64,000 nt of DNA from Mycobacterium seoulense (lineage in GTDB: Bacteria; Actinomycetota; Actinomycetes; Mycobacteriales; Mycobacteriaceae). The position numbers and the translations under genes were made by a program. Under the pieces are notes generated by a model, which was not told the origin of the DNA, searched no databases, and worked only from the letters and a program-made list of their open reading frames with translations. This document shows positions 56,633 through 64,000 of the stretch, in pieces. Every line of letters begins with the position of its first letter. The first letter of the stretch is position 1. The stretch lies in contig NZ_AP022582.1 in NCBI RefSeq assembly GCF_010731595.1, forward strand, positions 3,782,001 to 3,846,000. The letters run 5' to 3'.

Positions 56633-56794
56633 TGGCAATCCTTTGTCCTGGGGTTCAGGTGTGGTGCAAGCCTAGCCTGCGTCGCGAAACTGCGAGAAGA
56701 ATATGCCCTCAACACCTGCCCCGCGACAACCCAGGCTAGTCTCGCAAATCGAGCCTGCACATGGCGGGGCGCGGACCGGCACTCGGGAGGTCAC

Positions 56795-57697
56795 ATGTCA
56801 GATTCGCCGGCGGAGTTCAGCGGCGCTGCTGCCACCGCGCAGGCGCTCGGCATCTCCAGCGAAGGCCTGCTGCCGCAGCTCGTCCAGCACCTGCGGCAAA
56901 ACCGCACCGTGCTGCGCGAGGAATGGGCGCGCAGGATCACCGAGGCCGAACTGCTCACCGCGATGACGCCGGAGGAGTTGTTCTCCGAGGCGACCGCGGT
57001 CTACGACAACTACGTGGAGGTGCTCGAGACCGGTAGCGTCGAGGCGCTGCAGGCCTACGCGCGCGACCTCTCGGAGCGCATCATTCCCCGGGGCGTGGAG
57101 ACCGACGAGGTCGTCGGCATCGTGCTGCTGCTGCGCGACGTGCTCGCGCGCTCGCTGTTCGAGAAGTACCAGACGGAATTCGAGATGCTCAACCGGGTGC
57201 TGGACGCCTACGAGCCGGCGGCCAACCGCATCGCCAACACCGTGGCGGTCAGCTTCGTGCAGGAACGCGAGCGCATCATCCGCCAGCAGCAGGAAGCGAT
57301 TCGCGAGCTGTCCACGCCGGTGCTGCAGGTGCGTGAACAGCTGCTGATTCTGCCGATCATCGGCGTGCTCGATTCCCAACGCGCCCGCCAGGTCACAGAA
57401 CAATTGCTGAGAGCCATCCGCGCCAACCGCGCGAAGGTGGTGGTCATCGACATCACGGGTGTGCCGACCATCGACTCCACGGTGGCCAACCACCTGGTGC
57501 AGACGGTCGACGCGTCGGGGTTGATGGGCGCCAGCGTCATCATCACCGGCCTGTCCTCCGAGATCGCCCTGACGCTGGTGACGATCGGCCTGGACCTGTC
57601 GAAGATGAACGCCGTCGGCGACCTGCAGGGCGGCATCGAGGAAGCCGAGCGGCTGCTGGGCTACGAGGTCACTCGCACCGGCGAGCAGACCGGGTAG
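56795..57697 (+). CDS. rsbR: RsbR-type stressosome scaffold protein
   Basis: 300 residues. The N-terminal half is an all-helical RsbRD-like sensor domain (EEWARRITEAELL..., RGVETDEVVGIVLLLRDVL), followed by a linker helix and a STAS domain from about residue 170. The STAS part carries ELSTPVLQV and IDITGVPTIDSTVANHL; Thr174 and Ser228 occupy the positions phosphorylated in Bacillus RsbR. With RsbS it would form the stressosome core that sequesters RsbT. GGGAGG lies 4 nt before the ATG; TAGTCT at 56737-56742 is a possible -10. First gene of the operon. Confidence 0.88.
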   Translation: MSDSPAEFSGAAATAQALGISSEGLLPQLVQHLRQNRTVLREEWARRITEAELLTAMTPEELFSEATAVYDNYVEVLETGSVEALQAYARDLSERIIPRGVETDEVVGIVLLLRDVLARSLFEKYQTEFEMLNRVLDAYEPAANRIANTVAVSFVQERERIIRQQQEAIRELSTPVLQVREQLLILPIIGVLDSQRARQVTEQLLRAIRANRAKVVVIDITGVPTIDSTVANHLVQTVDASGLMGASVIITGLSSEIALTLVTIGLDLSKMNAVGDLQGGIEEAERLLGYEVTRTGEQTG

Positions 57698-57718
57698 CAG
57701 GACAAACACGAGCGCACC

Positions 57719-58108
57719 ATGCCCGTACCGATCCTGAAACAGGGTGCGATCCTGATCGCCTCGGTGCAGGCCGCGCTCAGCGACTCCGACGCCGAGCGGC
57801 TCCGCTATGACCTCATGGAACGGGTCAGCCGGTTCCGCGCGCAAGGCATCATCGTCGACGTCACGGCCATCGACGTGATGGACTCCTTCGCGGCCCGGTC
57901 GCTGCGCACGATCGCGCACATGACCCGGCTGCGCGGAGCGGACACGGTGATCGTCGGCCTGCAGCCGGAGGTGGCCTTCGCGATGGTCCAGCTGGGCTTG
58001 GCGTTCGACGACATGAATACCGCGCTGGACCTCGAAGAGGGCCTGGCCCTGCTGAATCGCCAACTGGCGCAGCGGAAACCGGTGATCGGGCGCGACGGTG
58101 GAGACTGA
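57719..58108 (+). CDS. rsbS: RsbS stressosome protein (STAS)
   Basis: 129 residues of single STAS domain. MPVPILKQGAILIASVQAAL is the typical RsbS start, and IIVDVTAIDVMDSFAARSL carries Ser56, equivalent to the Ser phosphorylated by RsbT in Bacillus. Core partner of RsbR. It lies 21 nt after rsbR, and its 3' end overlaps rsbT by 11 nt. Confidence 0.92.
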   Translation: MPVPILKQGAILIASVQAALSDSDAERLRYDLMERVSRFRAQGIIVDVTAIDVMDSFAARSLRTIAHMTRLRGADTVIVGLQPEVAFAMVQLGLAFDDMNTALDLEEGLALLNRQLAQRKPVIGRDGGD

Positions 58109-58508
58109 CATCGTCGTCGACATCGACAATTCGGACGACATCGTCGAAGCCCGCAAAGCCGGACACCACCTCGCGCTCGACCTGGGATTCTCCCTGACCG
58201 ACGTCACCATGATCGCCACGGCGATCTCCGAGATCGCGCGCAACATCACCAGCTACGCCGGTCGCGGCGTCGTCCGGGTCTTCGTGGCCGACCGGGAGGG
58301 GCGCAAGGCCCTGGTGGTGCGCGCCGAGGATCAGGGGCCGGGCATCGCCGACATCGAGCGGGCGATGGAGGACGGGTATTCGACCGGGCGCGGCCTGGGC
58401 ATGGGCCTGCCCGGCTGCCGGCGGCTGATGGACAGGTTGCTCGTGGAATCCAGGCTCGGCCGCGGAACGGTCGTCGAGATGTGGAAGTGGGTTCCGCCCC
58501 ATGCGTGA
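58098..58508 (+). CDS. rsbT: RsbT serine kinase
   Basis: 136 residues of GHKL/HATPase type. N-box ATAISEIARNITSYA, G1 box VRAEDQGPGIAD and G2 box STGRGLGMGLPGCRRLMD are all intact. RsbT phosphorylates RsbS and RsbR and, when released, activates an RsbU phosphatase. GTG start inside the end of rsbS; the stop overlaps rsbX by 8 nt. Confidence 0.92.
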   Translation: METDIVVDIDNSDDIVEARKAGHHLALDLGFSLTDVTMIATAISEIARNITSYAGRGVVRVFVADREGRKALVVRAEDQGPGIADIERAMEDGYSTGRGLGMGLPGCRRLMDRLLVESRLGRGTVVEMWKWVPPHA

Positions 58509-59127
58509 GAACGGCCGCTTCGGGCCGATCGAGTGGGCACGCGCGGGTCGCCCCCTGCCCAGTGAGTTCACCTCCGGGGATCGGGGCATCGCCGTCGACG
58601 TCGGCGGTGACGCCGCCCTGTTCGGCGTGGTGGACGGCCTCGGCCACGGTCCGGAGGCCGCCACCGCGGCGCTGCGGGCCGTCGAAGCGGTCAACCGCTC
58701 CAGCGCCGAGCGAATCGAGGTGCTGATCCAGCTCTGTCACCGCGTGCTCGCCGGCACCCGCGGCGTCGCGATGACGCTGGCGCGGGTCGACTTCGCGGCC
58801 AGCACGCTGACGTGGACGGGCGTCGGCAACGTCACCGCCGACCTGGTGGCCAAGTCCCCCACCGGCGTACAGATCCGGTCCAGCGCGCGGCTGACCGCGG
58901 GCATCGTCGGCTACCGCATACCGGAAATCAGGCCGGCGCAGGTTGTTTCGATGCGGCCCGGCGATCTGCTCGTGATGAGCACCGACGGAATCGCCGAACA
59001 TTACCTCGACCACATCGACTTTGCGGCCCCCGCCGTCGCCATCGCGGAAGAACTGTTGGGCAAGGATGCGAAGGAAACCGATGACGCCATGGTGCTGACC
59101 GCCCGGCACCGGGGAGCCTGGACATGA
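58501..59127 (+). CDS. rsbX: RsbX-like PP2C phosphatase
   Basis: 208 residues of a single SpoIIE/PP2C phosphatase domain. Metal-binding motifs are GVVDGLGHGPEAATAA, VMSTDGIAEHY and KETDDAMVLTAR. RsbX resets the stressosome by dephosphorylating RsbS and RsbR. It is coupled to the next gene by ATGA at 59124-59127. Confidence 0.9.
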   Translation: MRENGRFGPIEWARAGRPLPSEFTSGDRGIAVDVGGDAALFGVVDGLGHGPEAATAALRAVEAVNRSSAERIEVLIQLCHRVLAGTRGVAMTLARVDFAASTLTWTGVGNVTADLVAKSPTGVQIRSSARLTAGIVGYRIPEIRPAQVVSMRPGDLLVMSTDGIAEHYLDHIDFAAPAVAIAEELLGKDAKETDDAMVLTARHRGAWT

Positions 59128-61343
59128 GCGACGACGACTTCCACACGCAGTACGCCAGCGCGTTGCGCGCCTATATGAAGGCGCGTGACGAGGACAGCTT
59201 GGCCATCGCGTACGAGCTTGGGCGCCGGGCCCTGCAGGAAGAGGTCAGCCTGCTCGCCATCATCGAGCGCCACGTGGAGCTGATCCTCGGACTGGCCAAG
59301 GACATTCAGATCGACGCGCCGATCGCGCTGGAATTCCTGTTGCAGATGCTGGTCCCGCTCGACGTCGCCACCCGCGGCTTCCTGGACGGCACCAGGCGCT
59401 ACGCGCGCGAGCGGGCTCGCGCCGAGGGGCTGGCCGATCGCGACAAATTCCGCACCGCGCTGGTCAATTCGTTGCAGGAGGGGTTCTTCGTCGCCGACCA
59501 CGAGGGCTCCGTGATCGAGATGAACAACGCCCTGATCGAAATCCTCGGCTATCCCGCCGAGGATCTGCCGTACCGGTGGCCCCACCCGTGGCTGGTCGAC
59601 CAGCAGGGCGCCACCCAACAGCAGGCGCTGGTGCGCAGCATCGGCAGCACCGCCTACGAGACACCGATCCGCCATCGCGACGGGCACCTGGTCTGGGTGA
59701 CGGTCAGCATCAACGCGGTCCAGGGCAGCGGCAGCGACGAAGACGTTTTCGTGGGAACGATCCGTGACATCACCGCCGAACGGGCCTTCGCCGCACGGGA
59801 AAGCGCGGTCCTGCGCCTGGCGACGGCGGTGGCGGTGGCCAAGAGCGTGGACGAGCTGCTGTCCATCACGCTCGCCGAGTGCACCGCGGCGATCGACGTG
59901 CAACGGGTGATCGCGATCTCCTGGCCGGCGGGCGAGGGGGAACCGACCGTGCAGGTTGCGGGCGAGCAGTCCCAAACCTCCTGGCGCAGGCTGGATCCGT
60001 GGTTGCGGCAGACCTTCGAGGACGCGCGCCATCAGCTGCCGTTGACCGCCAAGACGGTGGAGCGGCCCGACAATCCCGGCAAGGCACAGGGATTGGTGGC
60101 GGTGCTCTCCGGCGCGGGCGACGTGGCCCTGTGGCTGGAGCTGCGCTCGCCGCGCTGGGTCAGCGCCGAAGACCGGCTGCTGATCACGGTCCTCATCGGT
60201 CACCTCAGCCTGGCCATGCAGCATGTCCGCCAATTCGAGAGCGCCCGCGAGACCTCGCTGACGTTGCAGCGTGCCCTGCTGCCGACGATGGAGCCGCCGC
60301 CGGGCTTCGCGGTGCGATACGAGCCGGCGGTGCCACCGCTGGAAATCGGCGGCGACTGGTACGACGTGCTGCCGATCGGCGATCACCGCATCGGCATCGT
60401 GGTCGGCGACTGCGTGGGCCGTGGCCTGCCGGCCGCCGCGGTCATGGGCCAGCTGCGCAGTTCGGCACGAGCGCTGTTGATCAACGGGGCCGAGCCCGCG
60501 CTGTTGCTCGAGCAACTCGACTCGGCCGCGTCGCTGATCCCGAACGCGTACTGCACCACCGTCTTTCTCGCGATCCTGGACACCGAATCCGGGATTTTGC
60601 AGTACAGCAACGCCGGCCACATGCCCGCCGTGCTCGTCGGATCGGAGCCGGGCACAACCTCGATGTTGACCGATGCCGCGTCTGTGCCGCTCGCGGTCCG
60701 CCGCGCGGAGCCCCGTCCGCAGGCCAGCCGGGTATTGCCGCCGGGTTCGACCCTGATGCTGTTCACCGACGGGCTGGTCGAACGCAAGCACGAGTCCATC
60801 GATGACGGAATCGGTCGTGCCGCAGCGGTGCTGGCCGAGACTACGACGTTGCCGTTGGATTCGGTCGCCGACGCGATCTTAGGTGGGCTGGCCCCCGCTT
60901 CGGGGTATGACGACGATGTGGCGATGGTGATCTACCGGCACCGGCAGTCCCCACTCCGGATCGAAAGTGAGGCCAGGGCAGACCAATTGGTCGGCATCCG
61001 GCACCGGTTGGCCGAGTGGCTGGGCACGGCAGGGGTGCCGGACGAATTGGCCGGTGACGTCGTCTTGGTCGTCAACGAGGCCTGCACGAACTGCGTCGAG
61101 CACGCATACTGCGGGCACCCGCCGGGCACGATGGCGCTCGACGTCGAGCTGGTCGACGGCGAAATACGCGCCCGGGTCAGCGACCGGGGATCGTGGAAGA
61201 CACCGGAGGTCAACCCGGGCAACGGGGGGCGGGGCCTGATACTGATGGGCGCGCTCAGCACCACGATGGAACTGGACTGCAGCCCCAGCGGCACAACGGC
61301 CGACATGACCTTCCGGCTGCCGGACACGGCCGGCCGGGGGTGA
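59124..61343 (+). CDS. Multi-domain RsbU phosphatase-RsbW kinase hybrid with PAS and GAF
   Basis: 739 residues. In order: an N-terminal RsbU_N-like helical domain (about 1-100) that could bind RsbT; a PAS domain (about 110-220, SLQEGFFVADHEGSVIEMNN); a GAF-like domain (230-370); a PP2C phosphatase (385-590) with GGDWYDVLPI, VGDCVGRGLPAAAVM, LFTDGLVER and GYDDDVAMVIY; and a HATPase domain (610-735) with N-box VVNEACTNCVEHAY and G2 box NGGRGLILM. Both phosphatase and kinase motifs look intact. It would be the output module of the stressosome, acting on an anti-sigma antagonist such as RsfB; that target is inferred. Confidence 0.9.
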   Translation: MSDDDFHTQYASALRAYMKARDEDSLAIAYELGRRALQEEVSLLAIIERHVELILGLAKDIQIDAPIALEFLLQMLVPLDVATRGFLDGTRRYARERARAEGLADRDKFRTALVNSLQEGFFVADHEGSVIEMNNALIEILGYPAEDLPYRWPHPWLVDQQGATQQQALVRSIGSTAYETPIRHRDGHLVWVTVSINAVQGSGSDEDVFVGTIRDITAERAFAARESAVLRLATAVAVAKSVDELLSITLAECTAAIDVQRVIAISWPAGEGEPTVQVAGEQSQTSWRRLDPWLRQTFEDARHQLPLTAKTVERPDNPGKAQGLVAVLSGAGDVALWLELRSPRWVSAEDRLLITVLIGHLSLAMQHVRQFESARETSLTLQRALLPTMEPPPGFAVRYEPAVPPLEIGGDWYDVLPIGDHRIGIVVGDCVGRGLPAAAVMGQLRSSARALLINGAEPALLLEQLDSAASLIPNAYCTTVFLAILDTESGILQYSNAGHMPAVLVGSEPGTTSMLTDAASVPLAVRRAEPRPQASRVLPPGSTLMLFTDGLVERKHESIDDGIGRAAAVLAETTTLPLDSVADAILGGLAPASGYDDDVAMVIYRHRQSPLRIESEARADQLVGIRHRLAEWLGTAGVPDELAGDVVLVVNEACTNCVEHAYCGHPPGTMALDVELVDGEIRARVSDRGSWKTPEVNPGNGGRGLILMGALSTTMELDCSPSGTTADMTFRLPDTAGRG

Positions 61344-61386
61344 CGCCGCACCGTTTGTCGGCCCTGGTTTGCGGGTAGTCGTGGGC

Positions 61387-62406
61387 GTGACCCGCGCATC
61401 AATCTCGACCGAACCCGCCCTGCCGGCGGCACACGGGCCGCTGTCGACCGCCGTTCGTCGCGCCCTGACGGGACCGCCGTCGCACGACCACTTGACGCGC
61501 ATCGGCGCGTCCGTTCGCGATTCGGATCCCTACGGCCTGGACCTGCAGCTGGCGCTGTGCATGTGCTACGAGCTGCACTACCGCGGCTTCGCGGGCGTCG
61601 ACCCCGGCTGGGAGTGGAACCCGGCGCTGCTGACGTTACGCGCCGAGCTGGAACGCGTCTTCCTGGCGGGCGTGCGCCGCGACGTGGGGCCCATCGCGCC
61701 GGGGCAGACGGCGGCGGCCGAAATGGACGCCATCTCCGTCGAACCGGTGGACGGCACCGGCCCGTCGTACTACCTGCGCGACAGCGGGACTTGGCAGCAG
61801 ATGCGCGAATACTTTGTGCACCGGTCGGTGTATCACCTCAAGGAGGGCGATCCGCACGCGTGGGCGATCCCGCGACTGATGGGTGTCGCGAAAGCGGCTT
61901 TCGTGGCAGTCGAATTCGACGAATACGGCGCGGGTCAAGGTCATCGGCTACACCAGCAGCTCTTCGCCGACCTGATGGCGGCGGCGGGGCTGGACACGAC
62001 GTACCTGGCCTACGCCGACGTCGTCACCGCCGAGGCGTTGGCCGCGGTGAACCTGATGTCACTGTTCGGGCTGCACCGCGAGTTACGTGGTGCCGCGATC
62101 GGGCACTTCGCGTCGACCGAGATCACCTCCCCGCCGGGATCGCGGCGGATGGTGCGGGCCCTGCAGCGGATGGGGGCGCCCTCGGCGTGCGTGGAGTTCT
62201 ACGCCGAGCATGTCGAGGCCGACGCGGTGCACGAGCACGTGGTCCGCATCGACGTGGTCGGCGACCTCGTCGCCCGCGAACCGCAGCTCGATCGCGACGT
62301 CGTGTTCGGGATCCGCGCCCACGCCGCGGTCGAAAACCGGTTGGCCGACGCGGTTATGGCGTCGTGGCAGCAGGGTCGGACGTCGTTGCGGAGGGCGCTG
62401 GACTAG
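61387..62406 (+). CDS. Iron-containing redox enzyme of the heme-oxygenase-like (HDO) fold
   Basis: 339 residues, all-helical, without membrane segments. EFDEYGAGQGHRLHQQLFADLM and the preceding EYFVHRSVYHLKEGDPHAWAIPRL are the characteristic motifs of the iron-containing redox enzyme family. Their Glu/His residues bind a di-iron site in heme-oxygenase-like diiron oxidases. The reaction is unknown. GTG codons at 61381 and 61387 are possible starts. It converges with the CDGSH gene, overlapping it by 53 nt, and is 43 nt downstream of the stressosome operon. Confidence 0.82.
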   Translation: MTRASISTEPALPAAHGPLSTAVRRALTGPPSHDHLTRIGASVRDSDPYGLDLQLALCMCYELHYRGFAGVDPGWEWNPALLTLRAELERVFLAGVRRDVGPIAPGQTAAAEMDAISVEPVDGTGPSYYLRDSGTWQQMREYFVHRSVYHLKEGDPHAWAIPRLMGVAKAAFVAVEFDEYGAGQGHRLHQQLFADLMAAAGLDTTYLAYADVVTAEALAAVNLMSLFGLHRELRGAAIGHFASTEITSPPGSRRMVRALQRMGAPSACVEFYAEHVEADAVHEHVVRIDVVGDLVAREPQLDRDVVFGIRAHAAVENRLADAVMASWQQGRTSLRRALD

Positions 62407-62602
62407 TGTTGCGGCGCCCCAGGTTTCGGCAGCGGCGATGGCTGGTGTCGCACAGGGGATAATTCTCGCTGCGCCGGCAGGTGCAGATCGCCACCATGAA
62501 CCGGTCGGATTCGACGACCTCCCCGTCGGGCATCTCGATGCGCACCGGGCCGGCCACCAGCACCGGCCCGCCCGCGACCACCTGTACCCGGGTGGCCGTC
62601 AC
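62354..62602 (-). CDS. CDGSH-type iron-sulfur protein
   Basis: 82 residues. ICTCRRSENYPLCDTSHRR is the CDGSH/mitoNEET [2Fe-2S] motif (C-x-C-x9-C-x2-x-H with three Cys and one His). The preceding beta region (VAGPVRIEMPDGEVVESDRF) is typical of short bacterial members. The GTG overlaps the stop of the methyltransferase gene (GTGA). Its 3' end lies inside the convergent HDO gene, and the Ser/Thr/Pro-rich tail is of low complexity. Confidence 0.82.
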   Translation of the reverse strand: MTATRVQVVAGGPVLVAGPVRIEMPDGEVVESDRFMVAICTCRRSENYPLCDTSHRRCRNLGRRNTSPAPSATTSDPAATTP

Positions 62603-63288
62603 CGCTTGTCCGCCCTGATCACGATCAGCTCCTCTTCCCGCCGGCCGGGCGGTATCAACCCGACGCTCTCCAGCCAGGAGGCCCGCGCCGTCATCACCGG
62701 GCCGAAGGGTATCCATTTCGACGCAACGACTTTCGCATCCATGCCGGCCCACTTCAGGGAGTCCAGCGACTGCTGGACACCGGCGAGCGCCGAGTGCACC
62801 AGAAGCAGGGTCCCCCCGTCGCACAGCAGCTTCGGCGCCGCTTCGCACAGCGGATCCAGCACCATCCGCCCGTCCGGGCCGGCGTTCCAGGCCCACGCCG
62901 GCCCCGCACAGGAAGGGATCGCCGCCGTGTCGTCGTGCGGCGGAGCCGGCACGTACGGCGGGTTCGACACGACGACGTCGAACGGCGCACAGTCCAGCGC
63001 GTCGCTCCATGTGCCGTTCCGGACATCGACATTCACGCCGGCCGCGACGGCGTTGCCCCGCGAACAGCCCACGGCGTCCGGGCAGATGTCAAAGGCCGTG
63101 ACGTCGGCGCCACCCATCTCGGCGGCGGCGATCGCGATGAATCCGCTGCCCGTACACAGATCGAGAACGCGGCGCCCCGGAATGAGCGCGCTTTCTCCCA
63201 TCACATCCACCAGTAATCGGGAATCGTCCTGTGGCTGATAAACGTTGGAAGCAGCCATGACAGCGGGTCCTGGATATGTTGTGGTCAA
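62599..63288 (-). CDS. HemK2/MTQ2-like SAM-dependent methyltransferase
   Basis: 229 residues. VYQPQDDSRLLVDVM precedes motif I VLDLCTGSGFIAIAAAE, the acidic post-I VTAFDICPDA and the catalytic DVVVSNPPYVPAP. NPPY enzymes of this type methylate glutamine or other amide/amine nitrogens in proteins. A TTG at 63288 has a good GAAAGG site 6 nt away; an ATG at 63258 would drop ten residues. First gene of a two-gene operon with the CDGSH protein. Confidence 0.84.
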   Translation of the reverse strand: MTTTYPGPAVMAASNVYQPQDDSRLLVDVMGESALIPGRRVLDLCTGSGFIAIAAAEMGGADVTAFDICPDAVGCSRGNAVAAGVNVDVRNGTWSDALDCAPFDVVVSNPPYVPAPPHDDTAAIPSCAGPAWAWNAGPDGRMVLDPLCEAAPKLLCDGGTLLLVHSALAGVQQSLDSLKWAGMDAKVVASKWIPFGPVMTARASWLESVGLIPPGRREEELIVIRADKR

Positions 63289-63387
63289 CTTTGGCCTTTC
63301 GACAGATCGCCGGGGCGATCACTGCATGGCCTGTGTAATGCCCGCAAACCGATGGGTTCAAACGGCGTGAGGAAAGGCCTTTTCCCG

Positions 63388-63942
63388 CTAACTCGCAGGC
63401 GCGTAGGCGAATTGCCGCACAATGGCTGCGCAGAATGCCGGGAGGTCCTTCGGTGAGCGGCTGGTGATCAGGTTGCCGTCGACCACGACCTCCTCGTCCA
63501 CCACATTCGCGCCCGCGTTGCGGAGGTCGGTGCGGATGGACGGATACGACGTGAGCGTCCGGCCCTCTGCCACACCGGCTTCCAGCAGGGTCCAGGGGCC
63601 ATGACAGATTGCGGCGACCGGCTTTCCGGAGGAGGCGAAGTCGCGCACGAAGGACACGGCCGAGCTGTCCATCCGCAGCTTGTCCGGGTTGACGGTGCCG
63701 CCCGGCAGTACCAGGCCGTCGAATTCGGAGACCGATGCCTCCGCGACCGCGCGGTCGACTTTGAAAGTTCCGGCCGGCTCGAGATCGTGGTTGCGAGCCT
63801 GGATTTCGCCGTCCTTGAGAGAAAGCAGCTCGACTTGTGCGCCGGCCTCCTGGAGCGCCGCGCGGGGCTGTTCGAGTTCCACCTTCTCCACCCCATCGGC
63901 GGCGAGAAACGCGACTTTCTTTCCTTTCAATTCATTTGCCAT
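63388..63942 (-). CDS. PfpI/DJ-1-family class I glutamine-amidotransferase-like protein
   Basis: 184 residues. The nucleophile elbow is VAAICHGPWTLLEA with Cys, and the acidic partner is in FLAADGVEKVELEQP. This is the YhbO/PfpI group, known as stress proteins with protease, deglycase or chaperone activities in various bacteria. GGAAAGGGAA lies just ahead of the ATG at 63942. The 58 bp to the right edge, up to 64000, contain no gene start I can assign. Confidence 0.88.
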   Translation of the reverse strand: MANELKGKKVAFLAADGVEKVELEQPRAALQEAGAQVELLSLKDGEIQARNHDLEPAGTFKVDRAVAEASVSEFDGLVLPGGTVNPDKLRMDSSAVSFVRDFASSGKPVAAICHGPWTLLEAGVAEGRTLTSYPSIRTDLRNAGANVVDEEVVVDGNLITSRSPKDLPAFCAAIVRQFAYAPAS

Positions 63943-64000
63943 GGCAATTTCCCTTTCCACATCGATCAGCTCGGAATCGAGGATGACTTTCGTGCAGTGG

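Overview
The window is a gene-dense, very GC-rich stretch (roughly 69-70% GC by eye) from a slow-growing Mycobacterium, most likely a member of the Mycobacterium avium complex or a close relative. Gene order and protein sequence follow the Mycobacterium tuberculosis block Rv3630-Rv3687c almost gene for gene. Species assignment is inference. Rv-number homologies are recognised from memory of the families; no search was run.

Layout. 1-6.2 kb: a partial DUF475 membrane protein, then the Rv3630-Rv3631(ppgS)-Rv3632 set linked to galactosamine decoration of arabinogalactan, galE1, and a large GT-C-like membrane protein. 6.2-13.3 kb: tRNA-Thr, DNA polymerase III delta', a membrane adenylate cyclase, topoisomerase I, a hypothetical gene and cspA. 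13.5-24.4 kb: a DECH-box helicase with a zinc C-terminus, a sensor-domain protein (Rv3651), a three-gene cassette (radical SAM tetraether-synthase-like protein, small membrane protein, degenerate Lgt-like protein) and a complete Tad/Flp pilus-type locus. 24.5-26.0 kb: two small RNAs, 6C (B11) and Ms1 (MTS2823), flank a SerB-like phosphatase. 26-32 kb: a degenerate Fic-like gene and the dppABCD peptide importer. 32-41 kb: two secreted/membrane proteins, acetyl-CoA synthetase, a secreted serine protease, Rv3669, epoxide hydrolase ephE, acid-resistance protease marP, a Nudix hydrolase, a thioredoxin-like protein and endonuclease III. 41-52 kb: the cAMP receptor protein crp (tandem repeats cover its stop codon), a metallo-beta-lactamase-fold/RidA/DUF4177 operon, a Get3-like ATPase pair, whiB4, ponA2, a phosphoesterase, cds1 and tRNA-Pro. 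52-56 kb: a P450, DUF4193 and small membrane genes. 56.2-61.3 kb: rsfB diverges from a complete RsbR-S-T-X-U stressosome operon. 61.4-64 kb: a heme-oxygenase-like iron enzyme, a CDGSH protein, a HemK2-like methyltransferase and a PfpI/DJ-1 protein.

How the parts fit. The window carries a cAMP producer (adenylate cyclase) and a cAMP receptor (Crp) with a candidate Crp site ahead of crp. Envelope functions recur: arabinogalactan modification, PonA2, MarP, Dpp, Tad and a possible lipid-joining cassette. Two partner-switching systems (RsfB and the stressosome) sit back to back. Many genes have a TANNNT -10 box 6-9 nt ahead of an ATG/GTG, the mycobacterial leaderless arrangement.

Compared with M. 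tuberculosis from memory, this genome lacks PE33, PE_PGRS60/61 and the Rv3636-Rv3643 block. It carries the radical SAM/Lgt-like cassette, an LppU-like/DUF4232 pair between dppA and acs, and the stressosome operon. The radical SAM cassette is the best candidate for an undescribed system.
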